A DNA stretch of 64,000 nt from Actinomycetaceae bacterium (lineage in GTDB: Bacteria > Actinomycetota > Actinomycetes > Actinomycetales > Actinomycetaceae). Every line of letters begins with the position of its first letter. Position 1 is the first letter of the stretch. The DNA lies in assembly GCA_030530685.1 (NCBI GenBank), contig JAUMUM010000003.1:44424-108423 (forward strand). The letters are read 5' to 3'. The position numbers and the translations under genes were made by a program. Positions 8,364-17,162 of the stretch are shown here, piece after piece. Below the pieces are notes generated by a model that saw only the letters and a list, made by a program, of their open reading frames with translations, was not told the origin of the DNA and did not search any database.

Positions 8364-9593
8364 ATGGATACAATCCTCGCCCCGATCATGTGGATCGTTG
8401 CCTGGATCATGAATCTCATCCATCGGGCCTTGACCTTCCTTGGTCTGCCCGACGGCCCGGGAGCAGCGTGGGTTCTATCGATCATCGGCCTGACCGTGGT
8501 CATCCGACTCCTAGTCCTTCCCCTGTACAACAGGCAAATTCGCTCGTCGCGGCAGATGATGGTGCTTCAGCCCGACGTCAAGAAGATCCAGAAGAAGTAC
8601 AAGGGTAAGCGCGACCAGGAGTCGATGCGTCGTCAGCAGGAGGAGCTGCAGGCTCTGTACCGCAAGCACGGTACGTCGCAGTTCGCCTCGTGTATGCCGA
8701 TGCTCGTGCAGATGCCTATCCTCTTCTCCCTGTATCGCATGCTGATCGCCTTCCCGAATATCGCTGAGGGTAAGCGCGGTTCTCTGGGTCCGATCACCAA
8801 GCAGCTTGCGTTGGACTTCGAGAACTCGACGGTGTTCGGCGCCCCGCTTTCCTCGTCTTTCGGAACGGCCAGTGAGGCCGGCGACGCCGCAGGCAATGTG
8901 CGCATCGTCGCGGCCGTGCTGGTCGTCATCATGAGCATCACGATGTTCTACACGCAGCGGCAGCTGACGATGAAGAACATGTCCGAAGCTGCGATGGATC
9001 CGAACAATCCGATGTTCCGGACGCAGAGGATCATGATGTATGGCATGCCCATCGTCTACCTCGTCATGGGATCGGTATTCCAGATCGGCGTGCTCGTTTA
9101 CTGGGTCGCGGCCAACCTGTGGAACATGGGGCAGCAGGCATGGTTCATTCGCAACAATCCGACGCCTGGTTCGCAGGCCTACCGCGAGCGTGAGGAGCGC
9201 CTACGCAAGAAGCGGCAGAAGAAGGGGCTTTCCGCGGAGCAGATTGAGGAGCTCGAGGCCGAGGACGCCCGCAAAGCCGGTGGTCAGCGAGCCCAACCAA
9301 TGGGTCGTGAGAGGGCCAAGAAAGCCGGTGCCAAGGGTTCGCGCCCGGGCGGACAGACCGAGTCGGCCGGTGCGCGCGAGTCGGCTAGTGGGCGCGAGAA
9401 GAATGATTCGCATGCGCCCGACGAAACCGAGGTCGAGGAACCCACCGAGGTCCGCGGCAAGGATGGCCTGACGGATGCCGAACGTGCTCAGAAGCGATAT
9501 CAGCGTCGGCAGGCCGAGCGAGCCAGGTCCAAAGCCAAGCAGCAGGCCCGGAAGAAGAAGGCTCAGCAGAATCAGAAGAAACGAAACTTCTAG
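8364..9593 (+). CDS. yidC: Membrane protein insertase YidC
   Basis: A 409-residue Oxa1/YidC insertase, length typical of Gram-positive members without the large periplasmic domain. N-terminal hydrophobic segments (ILAPIMWIVAWIMNLIH and WVLSIIGLTVVIRLLVLPLY) are followed by the cytoplasmic coiled hairpin (MMVLQPDVKKIQKKYKGKRD) and the conserved MPMLVQMPILFSLYRML segment. Further membrane helices lie at about residues 185-205 and 225-255. The last 130 residues are a highly charged basic/acidic tail ending in KKKAQQNQKKRNF, likely for ribosome contact. Confidence 0.96.
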   Translation: MDTILAPIMWIVAWIMNLIHRALTFLGLPDGPGAAWVLSIIGLTVVIRLLVLPLYNRQIRSSRQMMVLQPDVKKIQKKYKGKRDQESMRRQQEELQALYRKHGTSQFASCMPMLVQMPILFSLYRMLIAFPNIAEGKRGSLGPITKQLALDFENSTVFGAPLSSSFGTASEAGDAAGNVRIVAAVLVVIMSITMFYTQRQLTMKNMSEAAMDPNNPMFRTQRIMMYGMPIVYLVMGSVFQIGVLVYWVAANLWNMGQQAWFIRNNPTPGSQAYREREERLRKKRQKKGLSAEQIEELEAEDARKAGGQRAQPMGRERAKKAGAKGSRPGGQTESAGARESASGREKNDSHAPDETEVEEPTEVRGKDGLTDAERAQKRYQRRQAERARSKAKQQARKKKAQQNQKKRNF

Positions 9594-9815
9594 AGTCTAG
9601 ATTTCAGTGGCGCCGTGCGGGTTGCAGTTCGATGCTCATTGCCCGGACGGAGAAGAATACGAACGGCGAGAGTGACGATGGTTGATACGACGTCCGTGGA
9701 GCGCGCTTCCGACGCTCGCTCGCGTGCTGCCACTGTCACGCGTTTGATCACTGTCATGCGTCGGGCTCGATCGATGCGCTGCGCTCGGGTCTCGGTCGTG
9801 GCGAGTGACCATGTG

Positions 9816-9860
9816 GGATTCTCGCCCGCTGGGTTCTTGCCGGTGGGGTTCTCGCCCGTG
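9816..9860. repeat. 15-bp tandem repeat, three units
   Basis: Three consecutive units near GGGTTCTCGCCCGTG (9816-9830, 9831-9845, 9846-9860). In the plus frame they encode GF(S/L)P(A/V); in the minus frame G(E/K)NP(T/A). Confidence 0.65.
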
Positions 9861-10103
9861 ACCTGCTCGCTGGTGGCGGCCGCGTATATGGCGGCTCTTC
9901 CGAGGATGGGTGCCCGCGTGGCACCGTCGACTATCGCACGCGGGCACATGGTCATTCCGTCGAATGCCGGGAGGGACGAGGCGGTTTGTTCGGCGTCAGC
10001 TGGTGTTCTCACGTTGATGGGAGCGGATTCGATGTATCGGCCCGGACGAGGGGCGCTTTCGGTCCGATCGGGCAGCGGTGAGAATTTGACCGGAGAGGTC
10101 TTC

Positions 10104-10295
10104 GCGAATGGAGTGGCTGCCTTTCTCGCGGGTGCGGTGGCAGACCCTTCGAGCGGGATGGTGGCTGACCTGGCGAACAGAGTGGTGTCAGCCTCGGTGA
10201 GCGGCGCGGTGTCAGACCGGGTGAGGGTTGTCGTGTCGGATCCGGCCGACGCGGCGGCGTCGTACTTGGCTAACGCCACGGTCGTGCGGCACCGG
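10104..10295. repeat. Degenerate 24-bp tandem repeat, about eight units
   Basis: Back-to-back 24-bp units start at 10104, 10128, 10152, 10176, 10200, 10224, 10248 and 10272 (last partial). Each has a core like GCGGTGTCAGACC. In the plus frame this gives eight-residue units such as GAVADPSS, GMVADLAN and GAVSDRVR. Confidence 0.7.
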
Positions 10296-10595
10296 GATCC
10301 GGCCATGCCTACGTCCTCGTGCACCTGGCGTTGTCGCGAGTGGGGCCGGCTTTCGCACGATCCGCATTCGCACGTTTGCCGCAGTGCTCGCCTCCGATTG
10401 ACACGCGGAGCTCGTCGCCTCCAGCGGCAGGCTGCTGGACTTGGCTCATACTCGACGGCTCGACTCAGATCACGCTCGGCAACCCGATTCAGCCCACGCC
10501 CGACGATAGTTACAACTTCGAATATTCACACCTAGTTTTGTACAGATTTCAACTCTCGTTCTCGCACCGCCGTGGTGCTTGCCGGAGAAAGGATT

Positions 10596-11546
10596 ATGGA
10601 AATGAGCGATTCTTCCGCTAGAGCGGAACTCGTCAAGAAGCTCAATGCCGAAGGGGACTACGCCGCGGACTACCTCGAGGAGCTTCTCGACATCGCGGAT
10701 CTCGACGGCGATATCGAAATCAGCGTCGAGTCCGATCGTGCTGCTGTCGCCGTCGTCACTGACGGGACGGTCGACCGTCGCCTCAAGCGCCTCATCGGTG
10801 ACAACGGTGAGGTTCTGGATTCGCTGCAAGAGTTGGCGCGTTTGGCGGTCCAAGCCAAGACGGGCGAGCGCAGCCGCCTCATGCTCGACATTGCCGGACA
10901 TCGTGCCGCTCACCGCGAGGAGATTGCCGCCATTGCGCAGGAAGCGATCGCCGCGGTGTTCGCCAGCGGGGAGTCGGTTTCCTTGAAGCCAATGAATCCC
11001 TTTGAGCGCAAGGTCGTTCACGATTTTGCGGCCAACGCGGGGCTCGTGTCGGATTCCGAGGGAATCGGGCCTGCTCGGCACGTGATCGTGTCTCTTCCAT
11101 CGGAGGATGACCAGGAAGAAGGTGCAGCCTCGAAGGTCCCGAGTACCGCCGATAGTGCCGACGAAGTCGAGGTGGACGACGCCGACGGGGATGCCGCGCT
11201 CGGCGAATCGGGCGGCAGTGACGACGTCGACGAGCTCGATGCCGTCACAGATGAGGCGGATGCCGCTGTGGCTGCGGACTCCTCTCGTGACACGGACGAT
11301 GCCGCGGACGCGGATGCCAATCTTGAGGCGAGCTCCACTTCCGGGGCAGATGCTGCGTCACCAGTCAGCGAAGACCAGGAGTCCGCCCCGGTGAACGAGG
11401 CGGCCGAAAGCTCCGAGTTGGTCGGAGACCACTCCGCTGCACCCACCGAAGATGGAGACAACGACACCGAAGACACCAACGACACTGACGCCGCCTCTAC
11501 CACCGACGCCGCTGCGCCTGACCCGGCGCCCGGCGAGTCGAACTGA
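10596..11546 (+). CDS. jag: Jag/KhpB family RNA-binding protein with acidic tail
   Basis: A 316-residue KH-R3H protein encoded beside yidC in most Gram-positives. KhpB binds RNA with KhpA and affects cell elongation. The KH region includes GDIEISVESDRAAVAVVTDG and LIGDNGEVLDSLQELARL, and the R3H core is PFERKVVHDFAAN with the Arg-x3-His pair. From about residue 170 the protein becomes a 145-residue Asp/Glu/Ser/Ala tail, an unusual extension. The ATG start at 10596 follows GGAGAAAGGA; starts further upstream lack homology. Confidence 0.92.
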   Translation: MEMSDSSARAELVKKLNAEGDYAADYLEELLDIADLDGDIEISVESDRAAVAVVTDGTVDRRLKRLIGDNGEVLDSLQELARLAVQAKTGERSRLMLDIAGHRAAHREEIAAIAQEAIAAVFASGESVSLKPMNPFERKVVHDFAANAGLVSDSEGIGPARHVIVSLPSEDDQEEGAASKVPSTADSADEVEVDDADGDAALGESGGSDDVDELDAVTDEADAAVAADSSRDTDDAADADANLEASSTSGADAASPVSEDQESAPVNEAAESSELVGDHSAAPTEDGDNDTEDTNDTDAASTTDAAAPDPAPGESN

Positions 11547-11560
11547 GGCATTGAGTAGTC

Positions 11561-12247
11561 GTGAGCGACGGTACTCGGTGTGAGGTCCCTCCTGCGGGAG
11601 GGGCCTCACACTTTGGTGACGATTCGTGGGCCGGATTATGCTCCTTCGCCGACATGCTGGCGCGCGAGGGCGAAGTGCGCGGCCTGGTCGGCCCTCGCGA
11701 GCTCGACAGGCTGTGGTCGAGGCACATCCTGAACTCGACGGCGGTCCTGGATTTCCTGCCGGATTCCGGCGTCGTCGTCGATGTCGGTTCCGGCGCCGGC
11801 TTCCCGGGAATGATCGTGGCGATTGCACGGCCCGACCTGGAGGTGGTGCTCGTCGATTCGATGGAGCGGCGGTGTCAGTGGTTGCGCGACGTCGTCGGAA
11901 CACTTGGCGTCGCCAATGTGCGCGTCGTCAACTCTCGAGCTGAAAAGCTCGCGGGAAAGATCGCGGCCGACGTCGTCACGGCTCGCGCGGTGGCCGCACT
12001 GAAGAAGCTCCTGCCGTGGACGATGCCGCTTCTCAAACCCGGAGGGTCGCTCATTGCATTGAAGGGCGCGCGCGTCGACGAGGAGATCGACGACGCCGTC
12101 GACGCCCTGCGCGCGTTCGATGCGCAGTGGGCCGATGTCTACGGCGTCGTTCCCTTCGGCACCGACGAGCTCACCCGAGTCCTGGAGGTGAGAAAGAAGC
12201 AGGGCTCAACTGCACGAAAGAAGCAGGACCAGCCGCGCCGCCGATAG
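11561..12247 (+). CDS. rsmG: 16S rRNA (guanine527-N7)-methyltransferase RsmG
   Basis: A SAM-dependent methyltransferase for G527 of 16S rRNA; loss gives low-level streptomycin resistance in other bacteria. The SAM motif VVDVGSGAGFPGM is at about residues 67-79. The family segments RGLVGPRELDRLWSRHILNS and ARAVAALKKLLPW are present. The start is a GTG (11561) 14 nt after jag, without a strong ribosome site. No other in-frame start precedes the conserved region. Codons 6-17 coincide with a strong terminator-like hairpin. The basic tail is Lys/Arg/Gln-rich. Its 3' side faces a 9-kb gene-poor region instead of parA. Confidence 0.94.
   Translation: MSDGTRCEVPPAGGASHFGDDSWAGLCSFADMLAREGEVRGLVGPRELDRLWSRHILNSTAVLDFLPDSGVVVDVGSGAGFPGMIVAIARPDLEVVLVDSMERRCQWLRDVVGTLGVANVRVVNSRAEKLAGKIAADVVTARAVAALKKLLPWTMPLLKPGGSLIALKGARVDEEIDDAVDALRAFDAQWADVYGVVPFGTDELTRVLEVRKKQGSTARKKQDQPRRR
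11578..11611 (+). terminator. Strong hairpin after jag, within the start of rsmG
   Basis: GTGTGAGG (11578-11585) pairs with CCTCACAC (11604-11611). Inside it CCCTCC pairs with GGAGGG around a TGCG tetraloop, giving about 15 bp with one G-U. It begins 32 nt after the jag stop and is followed by CTTTGG. It resembles a terminator or attenuator, but it lies in rsmG codons 6-17, so it may tune read-through or rsmG translation. Confidence 0.6.
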
Positions 12248-12367
12248 GTAACGCTGCGATCGTTGCACCAGTGGAGAGCGTCTGGGCGAATAATCGGATT
12301 CGTGCCCGGGATCCGAGAACTCTGGGTGCTGCAGGGTGGGACTCATAAGGATAATGACATTCAAACG

Positions 12368-12446
12368 GTCGCAATACTTGACTTGGATATGTTGTCGGTA
12401 CCCGCGATCGAGGGCGCGGGTACCGACAACATCAGCGTATTGCGAC
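12368..12446. other. Very long near-perfect hairpin at the edge of the gene-poor region
   Basis: An 18-bp perfect stem (ATGTTGTCGGTACCCGCG at 12389-12406 against 12415-12432) closes an 8-nt loop. An outer perfect 10-bp stem (GTCGCAATAC at 12368-12377 against 12437-12446) encloses it, with 11 and 4 unpaired bases between. It ends exactly at the stop of the small leftward gene at 12432-12677, so a terminator for that gene and for rsmG (convergent) is the simplest reading. There is no U-tract on either strand. Confidence 0.75.
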
Positions 12447-12677
12447 GCCTGTCCAGATTGCTGCGAAGGTCAGCACGCAGTTGACACAAATGACCGCGAT
12501 GTTGATCCTGATGAGTCGCCTCCTGTCTTTAAATCTCGATCTTCTCAGACTAGAGATGGTCCATCCCGATACTAGTGTGGGGACTACAGGAACGAGCGTG
12601 AGGATGATGGCGACCCATGTCCATAGCTGTGCCTTGTGTACAGTCAAGAAATTTGAGCGTGGTTCGGTGCTAGTCAT
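12432..12677 (-). CDS. Small hypothetical membrane protein
   Basis: An 81-residue frame that looks protein-like, unlike its surroundings. Two hydrophobic spans (about WTWVAIILTLVPVVPTLVSG and IRINIAVICVNCVLTFAAIW) are separated by a basic loop LRRSRFKDRRR, predicting two membrane helices with the loop in the cytoplasm. The ATG at 12677 follows GAGGAAGG closely; two further in-frame ATGs lie 12-15 nt upstream. The stop falls at the edge of the strong hairpin at 12368-12446. I do not recognise a family. It may be a relic in a decaying region. Confidence 0.5.
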   Translation of the reverse strand: MTSTEPRSNFLTVHKAQLWTWVAIILTLVPVVPTLVSGWTISSLRRSRFKDRRRLIRINIAVICVNCVLTFAAIWTGVAIR

Positions 12678-13419
12678 TACCTTCCTCATCATCTATCGGT
12701 CGCATATCCTGACAGGGTCAGTACTTACGACAATGAGTGCTGCGTTATTTTCTGAGGGAGCGCCTACCGAGGTCCGTCGATGACTTGTTCTACTGGCACT
12801 AACTGGGTTTTGGCATGCCATGTAGCGGATTGGTGAGCATCCACCTCATATCTGCCTGTAGTGTAGAACACATCATAGATACGCGAAAGCAGCGTCAGTA
12901 CCGGTTCAGTCCCGATGTTTATCCAATGGCTGAAGCGTGCATTTGGCGCCAATTTGCTGGTGCTCGTTGCCAACTAACGTGTATCTGGCTCGCTCTTTGT
13001 TTCGCTAAAGCCCTCGTCTTCGGTGAGACGCTAGCGGTTCCAGCGATCGAAACGTTTCTTCTGGCAGAATCTCACTTGAACGATGGGCCGCACTGTCGTG
13101 GCAGGCAAGTCCTCATAATCGGCGCGGTTCCGAGAATACTTCAAGGGCTCCGTGCGTGAGGTACTTCCTTCCGTGCAAGAGGGTCCCTTGTAGCTGGGGC
13201 AGTGCAATCGGCGCCTTGAACAGTTCGTGCGTAGTCTTCACACGATTGCGGTTCGGGTAACCCGGGATGAAAGCATATCTGAGGGCCGACTAAAGCGTGG
13301 CATGCGCAAGCCGACACTCGACCTGTGCAATGTCATGCGTCGTCGCACGATTCGTTTCAACGTGGCGCGATGGCCAAGTCGTCCGGCAGGCGCGAGGAGT
13401 TCGGCGATGGGCCAGCCAC

Positions 13420-13433
13420 GTTTCACGTGAAAC
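13420..13433. promoter_or_regulatory. parS: parS site 1
   Basis: Perfect GTTTCACGTGAAAC palindrome, the conserved ParB-binding centromere sequence. First of seven, 8 kb before parA. Confidence 0.95.
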
Positions 13434-15386
13434 GGGAACTCGTAGCGTCGGAAGCATCGTGGCGGTGAGGCGTCAGTACTCAAGATCGAAGCTTACGCTC
13501 GGTTCGTGTGACGGGGACATGCTGAGTATGACAGGGAAATACTGTTCCTTCGCTTTGGTACGCCGCGCGGAGGTGGTTGGGCCGTTTGTTCGGTCTCGTC
13601 CGAGGGGGTGTCGTGGTTGCGCGGAACGTGCGACGACAATGCTCAAGGTAAGAATGTTTCGTGTGTCCGCCTGCGGCGCCAGTCACCCTCGTGGCCCCGG
13701 TGTCGCGCATGTGACAGGTGGCCACGCGTAGCGGACGAAGGTGTGGTCGCTGTGACGGAGGTGATGCCAGGCTGCTTGGCATATTGTGGTTGTAATAGCC
13801 GAGGCACGGGAGAGCACGCGGCTCGTGTTCGTTAGGGCGCTGCGAAAAGTGCGATGTTCGTGGGCGAGCTAAGAAATAAAGTTCCGTTTAGTCGTGATTC
13901 GGGAGAATGCAAGATCCGATGTATAGGCGAACGCCATCGGACGCGGAAACTTCGGCTGAAGACAGCTGCACTTTCGACTGCGGTCAGGGCAGTTAGCTTC
14001 GTTCCTTGTTTATGCATGGCATAGTTCGCTTGCGACGGTAGGTTCCAATCTTCGGCGCATCACGCACCTCGTTGTTTGGCGTTTTCCATCTGTTTGGGAG
14101 GCAATGCACAATAGCTGGTCCTCTTTCCAAGGTGCGTTTGCTGCTGAACTTATGTGTCCTCCTAACGGAAGGATCTCGTGGAGATAGCACTCGAAGCACG
14201 CCAGTTAATCGCCTTCCCTTTGCCGATTCGACAGGATTGAATATCGATGCGCTGCGAGAACTACACTCCGGGATCGCCGAAGCTCTTGGATCGGAAGTCG
14301 TTTGCAAGTGCCAGTCGGATTCGTCGTGACTGTAAGAGTCACATCTGCTTTTCGTGCAGCGTGCTTGTGACGAGGCTTGTCGCCGTAATCGTCGGGAATC
14401 ACGTGCCGAAACCGAATCTAACGCTGTCTTGGTGTTATTGACGACGTTGTGCTAGATCGCGCAACTGCGTAGACAGTGGAATACAACAAAGGAATAAGCA
14501 GGGTGACGTTATCGCCTTTTGACCACACCCGTATCCAGTGGTCGAGAGTCAGTCTCTGTGACAAGCGCCAAATGCAGGCGGACACGGCAGCCTGCGGATT
14601 GCCGTGAGGTCATTGACAAGGTTCTGACACGGGGCGGTGCACGCGGACGTCGTGAATGCTGTAGTTGGGATGGACAAAAGTGCGAGGTCTGGCTTGCTGG
14701 GTGAATGCGGGTGTGGCGGTATGGGTTATGTACTTGGATTAGTCGTGGCGCAGGGTTGGTCGGTTTTGTATAGACGGTCGATAGCTGTCGTGGCCGGCCC
14801 TCGCATTTTGCGATACATGACCCCGACGCATTCCAGCTGCTAACTACGAAACTCACTCTGTCCCGTGAATCTTAGCTGACCACTGCGGTGCAGCCCGTCA
14901 ATATCCAGGCATACTCTGCAACGACTATTTACGTCGACGCCGACCGCACCTCTCAAGCTGTATTCGACCGCTTGTGACCGCTCGTGATCTGCGAGGTCAT
15001 GCGATTTCATGTTGGAGACTAACTATTGCTAAAGGTCCTGATTCCGTCACGGATAATAGGTTGAACGGTCCACCGCAGGTGCGGGCTTGAGAGCGATGAT
15101 TTCGACGCCGTATGTCTTGACCGTGCGCCGGCCGAAGATCTTCGTTCGCGGCGATGCTCGCATCGGTAGTCGCGAACCTCTACGTGTTTCCCTTAATCTC
15201 GAGTGTTGATGTCGATCATCTAAGTGACCTTGCGCCGATTCATGGTGGTGACGGTTCTTGGAATTACACATCGGAAACTGGTGAGGGTCTCGGGGTGCTT
15301 CAGCTTCACAGAAAGTGGGGGAAGTGAAGCTAGGCATGGGCGGACGGGCGAGGTGACACCTTCGTTTGGCCCCGCGACGGGCCGGT

Positions 15387-15400
15387 GTTTCACGTGAAAC
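15387..15400. promoter_or_regulatory. parS: parS site 2
   Basis: Perfect GTTTCACGTGAAAC. Flanking T and A extend it to the full 16-bp consensus TGTTTCACGTGAAACA. It lies 1,967 bp after site 1. Confidence 0.96.
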
Positions 15401-17148
15401 ATGACGTTACGTGACTGAGTGCGCTCTCTGCGCTTATCGGCAAGACACTGCGGGATGCACTCCGTCGACGGCGGTTGGCGGGAAGTGCAGTGTCGGATAG
15501 ATGATCGGACCAGTCCAGGCGAGCGACGTGATTCTAGTGGGAAACGTCGAAAGTTCCGGCTATTCGTTCCACTTGCAAAGTCATTCACGACACCTGTACT
15601 TGCGTTCCTTACGGACCAGCCTCGCTAAAGGAAGGTCGTACGGTTCGCTGGTGCCGAAGACCTAGATGGTGAGGCACGCGAGCTTGTCGCTGGTTGGTTG
15701 GGCGTGCGAGTGTTTTAGGTAGGGGGCTCGCTCGTGGAAGTGCCAAGGCAGAACCTGGGTCCTGGACATGCATTACGTTAAGTTCGCGGCCTCCGACGTG
15801 AACGTGTTTTGCCGTTGAGGTGAACTTAGTTTTGTGGCCGTTGGTCGGCGACGTCAAGCGGTATGGATGGCGACCGAGAGGTTACCGAGCTGGGTCCGTT
15901 GTTGTTGCCGAGCGCCGTGGAAGATGGCGCATGGAGAGCACACTATTCGCGTAAGGCCCACGACGGTACAGAATAGCGTGTCAATACGTGAGCTAGATGT
16001 GGGCGTACGGGCGCGAATGTGGCCTGAGTCGGAGTGGGCGGAGCCTTCCCGCGGTGGTCATTGAGATGCTCGTGATGGGATATTGTTACGGCATGTATTG
16101 TTGCAGGCGAGGTACTTTGGTGCGCCATAAATCCTGCCGTCCTCGTTGAAAGGATGTTCGTGGATATCTGCCAGTCCGGGGATGTGGTCCCGGTTGGGAT
16201 CGACGACGGTGGGTAGTGCCGTATGTGTCGGGTGACAAGTGCCGTGATCGTGCTTCGGTGCGAGACAGGTGTGATGTGGCGAGATATGGGTACAGTCAAG
16301 TGCCGCTGCAATAGAGGCCATGGTTGCAGTGTGTTTGGCGTCCGATCGTTGCACGTGACGGGTTAGGTGGTCGTGAAGGGTGGCATCCATGTGTCAGGAC
16401 CGCTCGCTAAGGAAGTCGCGACAGGTGTGTGATGTATATCCGATCGGCGCTGCGTGGTTTGTATCTGGTCCAATTGACCGCGTTGGCGACGGGTGTGCGT
16501 TAGGTACTCGGGTAGCGCGGCAGAGGTGACGCCCAGTTTTCCGCGTCCACGGCCCGTGCGTACCAACGTCGATCCTTGATCGAGTTCCGACGCGTCCGCC
16601 TCAAGGTTGGCCGCAAAGGAGGTTGCCAGTGCGTCGTCACTATGCGCGAACTACCCTGCCGAAGCAAATCAATGTATGTAGTGTTCACCGTATTGCTGAA
16701 ATTCTGCGCTTAGGATGCGTGGCGAGGCACTGTGCGTTGGGCTCGTCGATTGGTTGGCATGACCAAGGAGCTTCACTGCCGACTCGAACACCCGAGTTGC
16801 GCCACTCTCAACTTCTGGGGGTTCACGAACACGGTGAGCTGCTGGCTATTCGAAGTCAATAGATCTGCGGACCATCTGCCAATCGCGGTGTGCTCGACAA
16901 GAGTGGCTGAAGGGTGATCCTGGATCTGGGACCGCTCTGCGTCTTCTTTGTTCCGACGTGCATGGAGGTTTGCCACTTAGTAATGTAGCTGCTCGCGGCC
17001 GTTTTTGGTCTAAGAGGAGAAGGCGTTGTCGGCTGGTGTTGGTGCTGAGAATTCGCGGGGAAGGTGTGCTTCACAGTCGCCGTCGCGAACGTTTTTCTAC
17101 GACGTTAGGCTGCGCTCCGAGTCTGAGTTACGATCTTGGTTTGGCAGT

Positions 17149-17162
17149 GTTTCACGTGAAAC
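17149..17162. promoter_or_regulatory. parS: parS site 3
   Basis: Perfect GTTTCACGTGAAAC, immediately followed by a duplicated half-site (CGTGAAAC), so the right arm is present twice. It lies 1,762 bp after site 2. Confidence 0.96.

Larger units (their letters stand above)
9594..10595. other. 1-kb yidC-jag spacer with repeats and no secure gene
   Basis: In relatives yidC and jag are almost adjacent; here 1,002 bp separate them. Open frames cross most of it on both strands (9615-10535 plus, 306 codons; 10324-9590 minus, 244 codons). Neither has a good ribosome site or a recognisable domain. Two tandem repeats inside have periods of 15 and 24 bp, both multiples of three, which hints at present or former coding. 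On the plus frame the repeats read Gly/Val/Ala/Asp-rich; on the minus frame Thr/Ala/Ser-rich. I cannot choose a strand. Confidence 0.4.

Noticed and set aside
10104..10295. 24-bp repeats as a CRISPR array
   Set aside because: Units are contiguous and degenerate with no spacers, and no cas gene is in the window.
12368..12446. Long inverted repeat as the ends of a transposon
   Set aside because: Only 8 nt lie between the arms, no transposase is near and no target duplication is visible.
12764..12973. A 69-codon leftward frame (RFSHWINIGTEPVLTLLSRIYDVF region) upstream of the small membrane gene
   Set aside because: Somewhat protein-like, but TTG start without ribosome site and no family recognised. 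Kept only as a possible relic.
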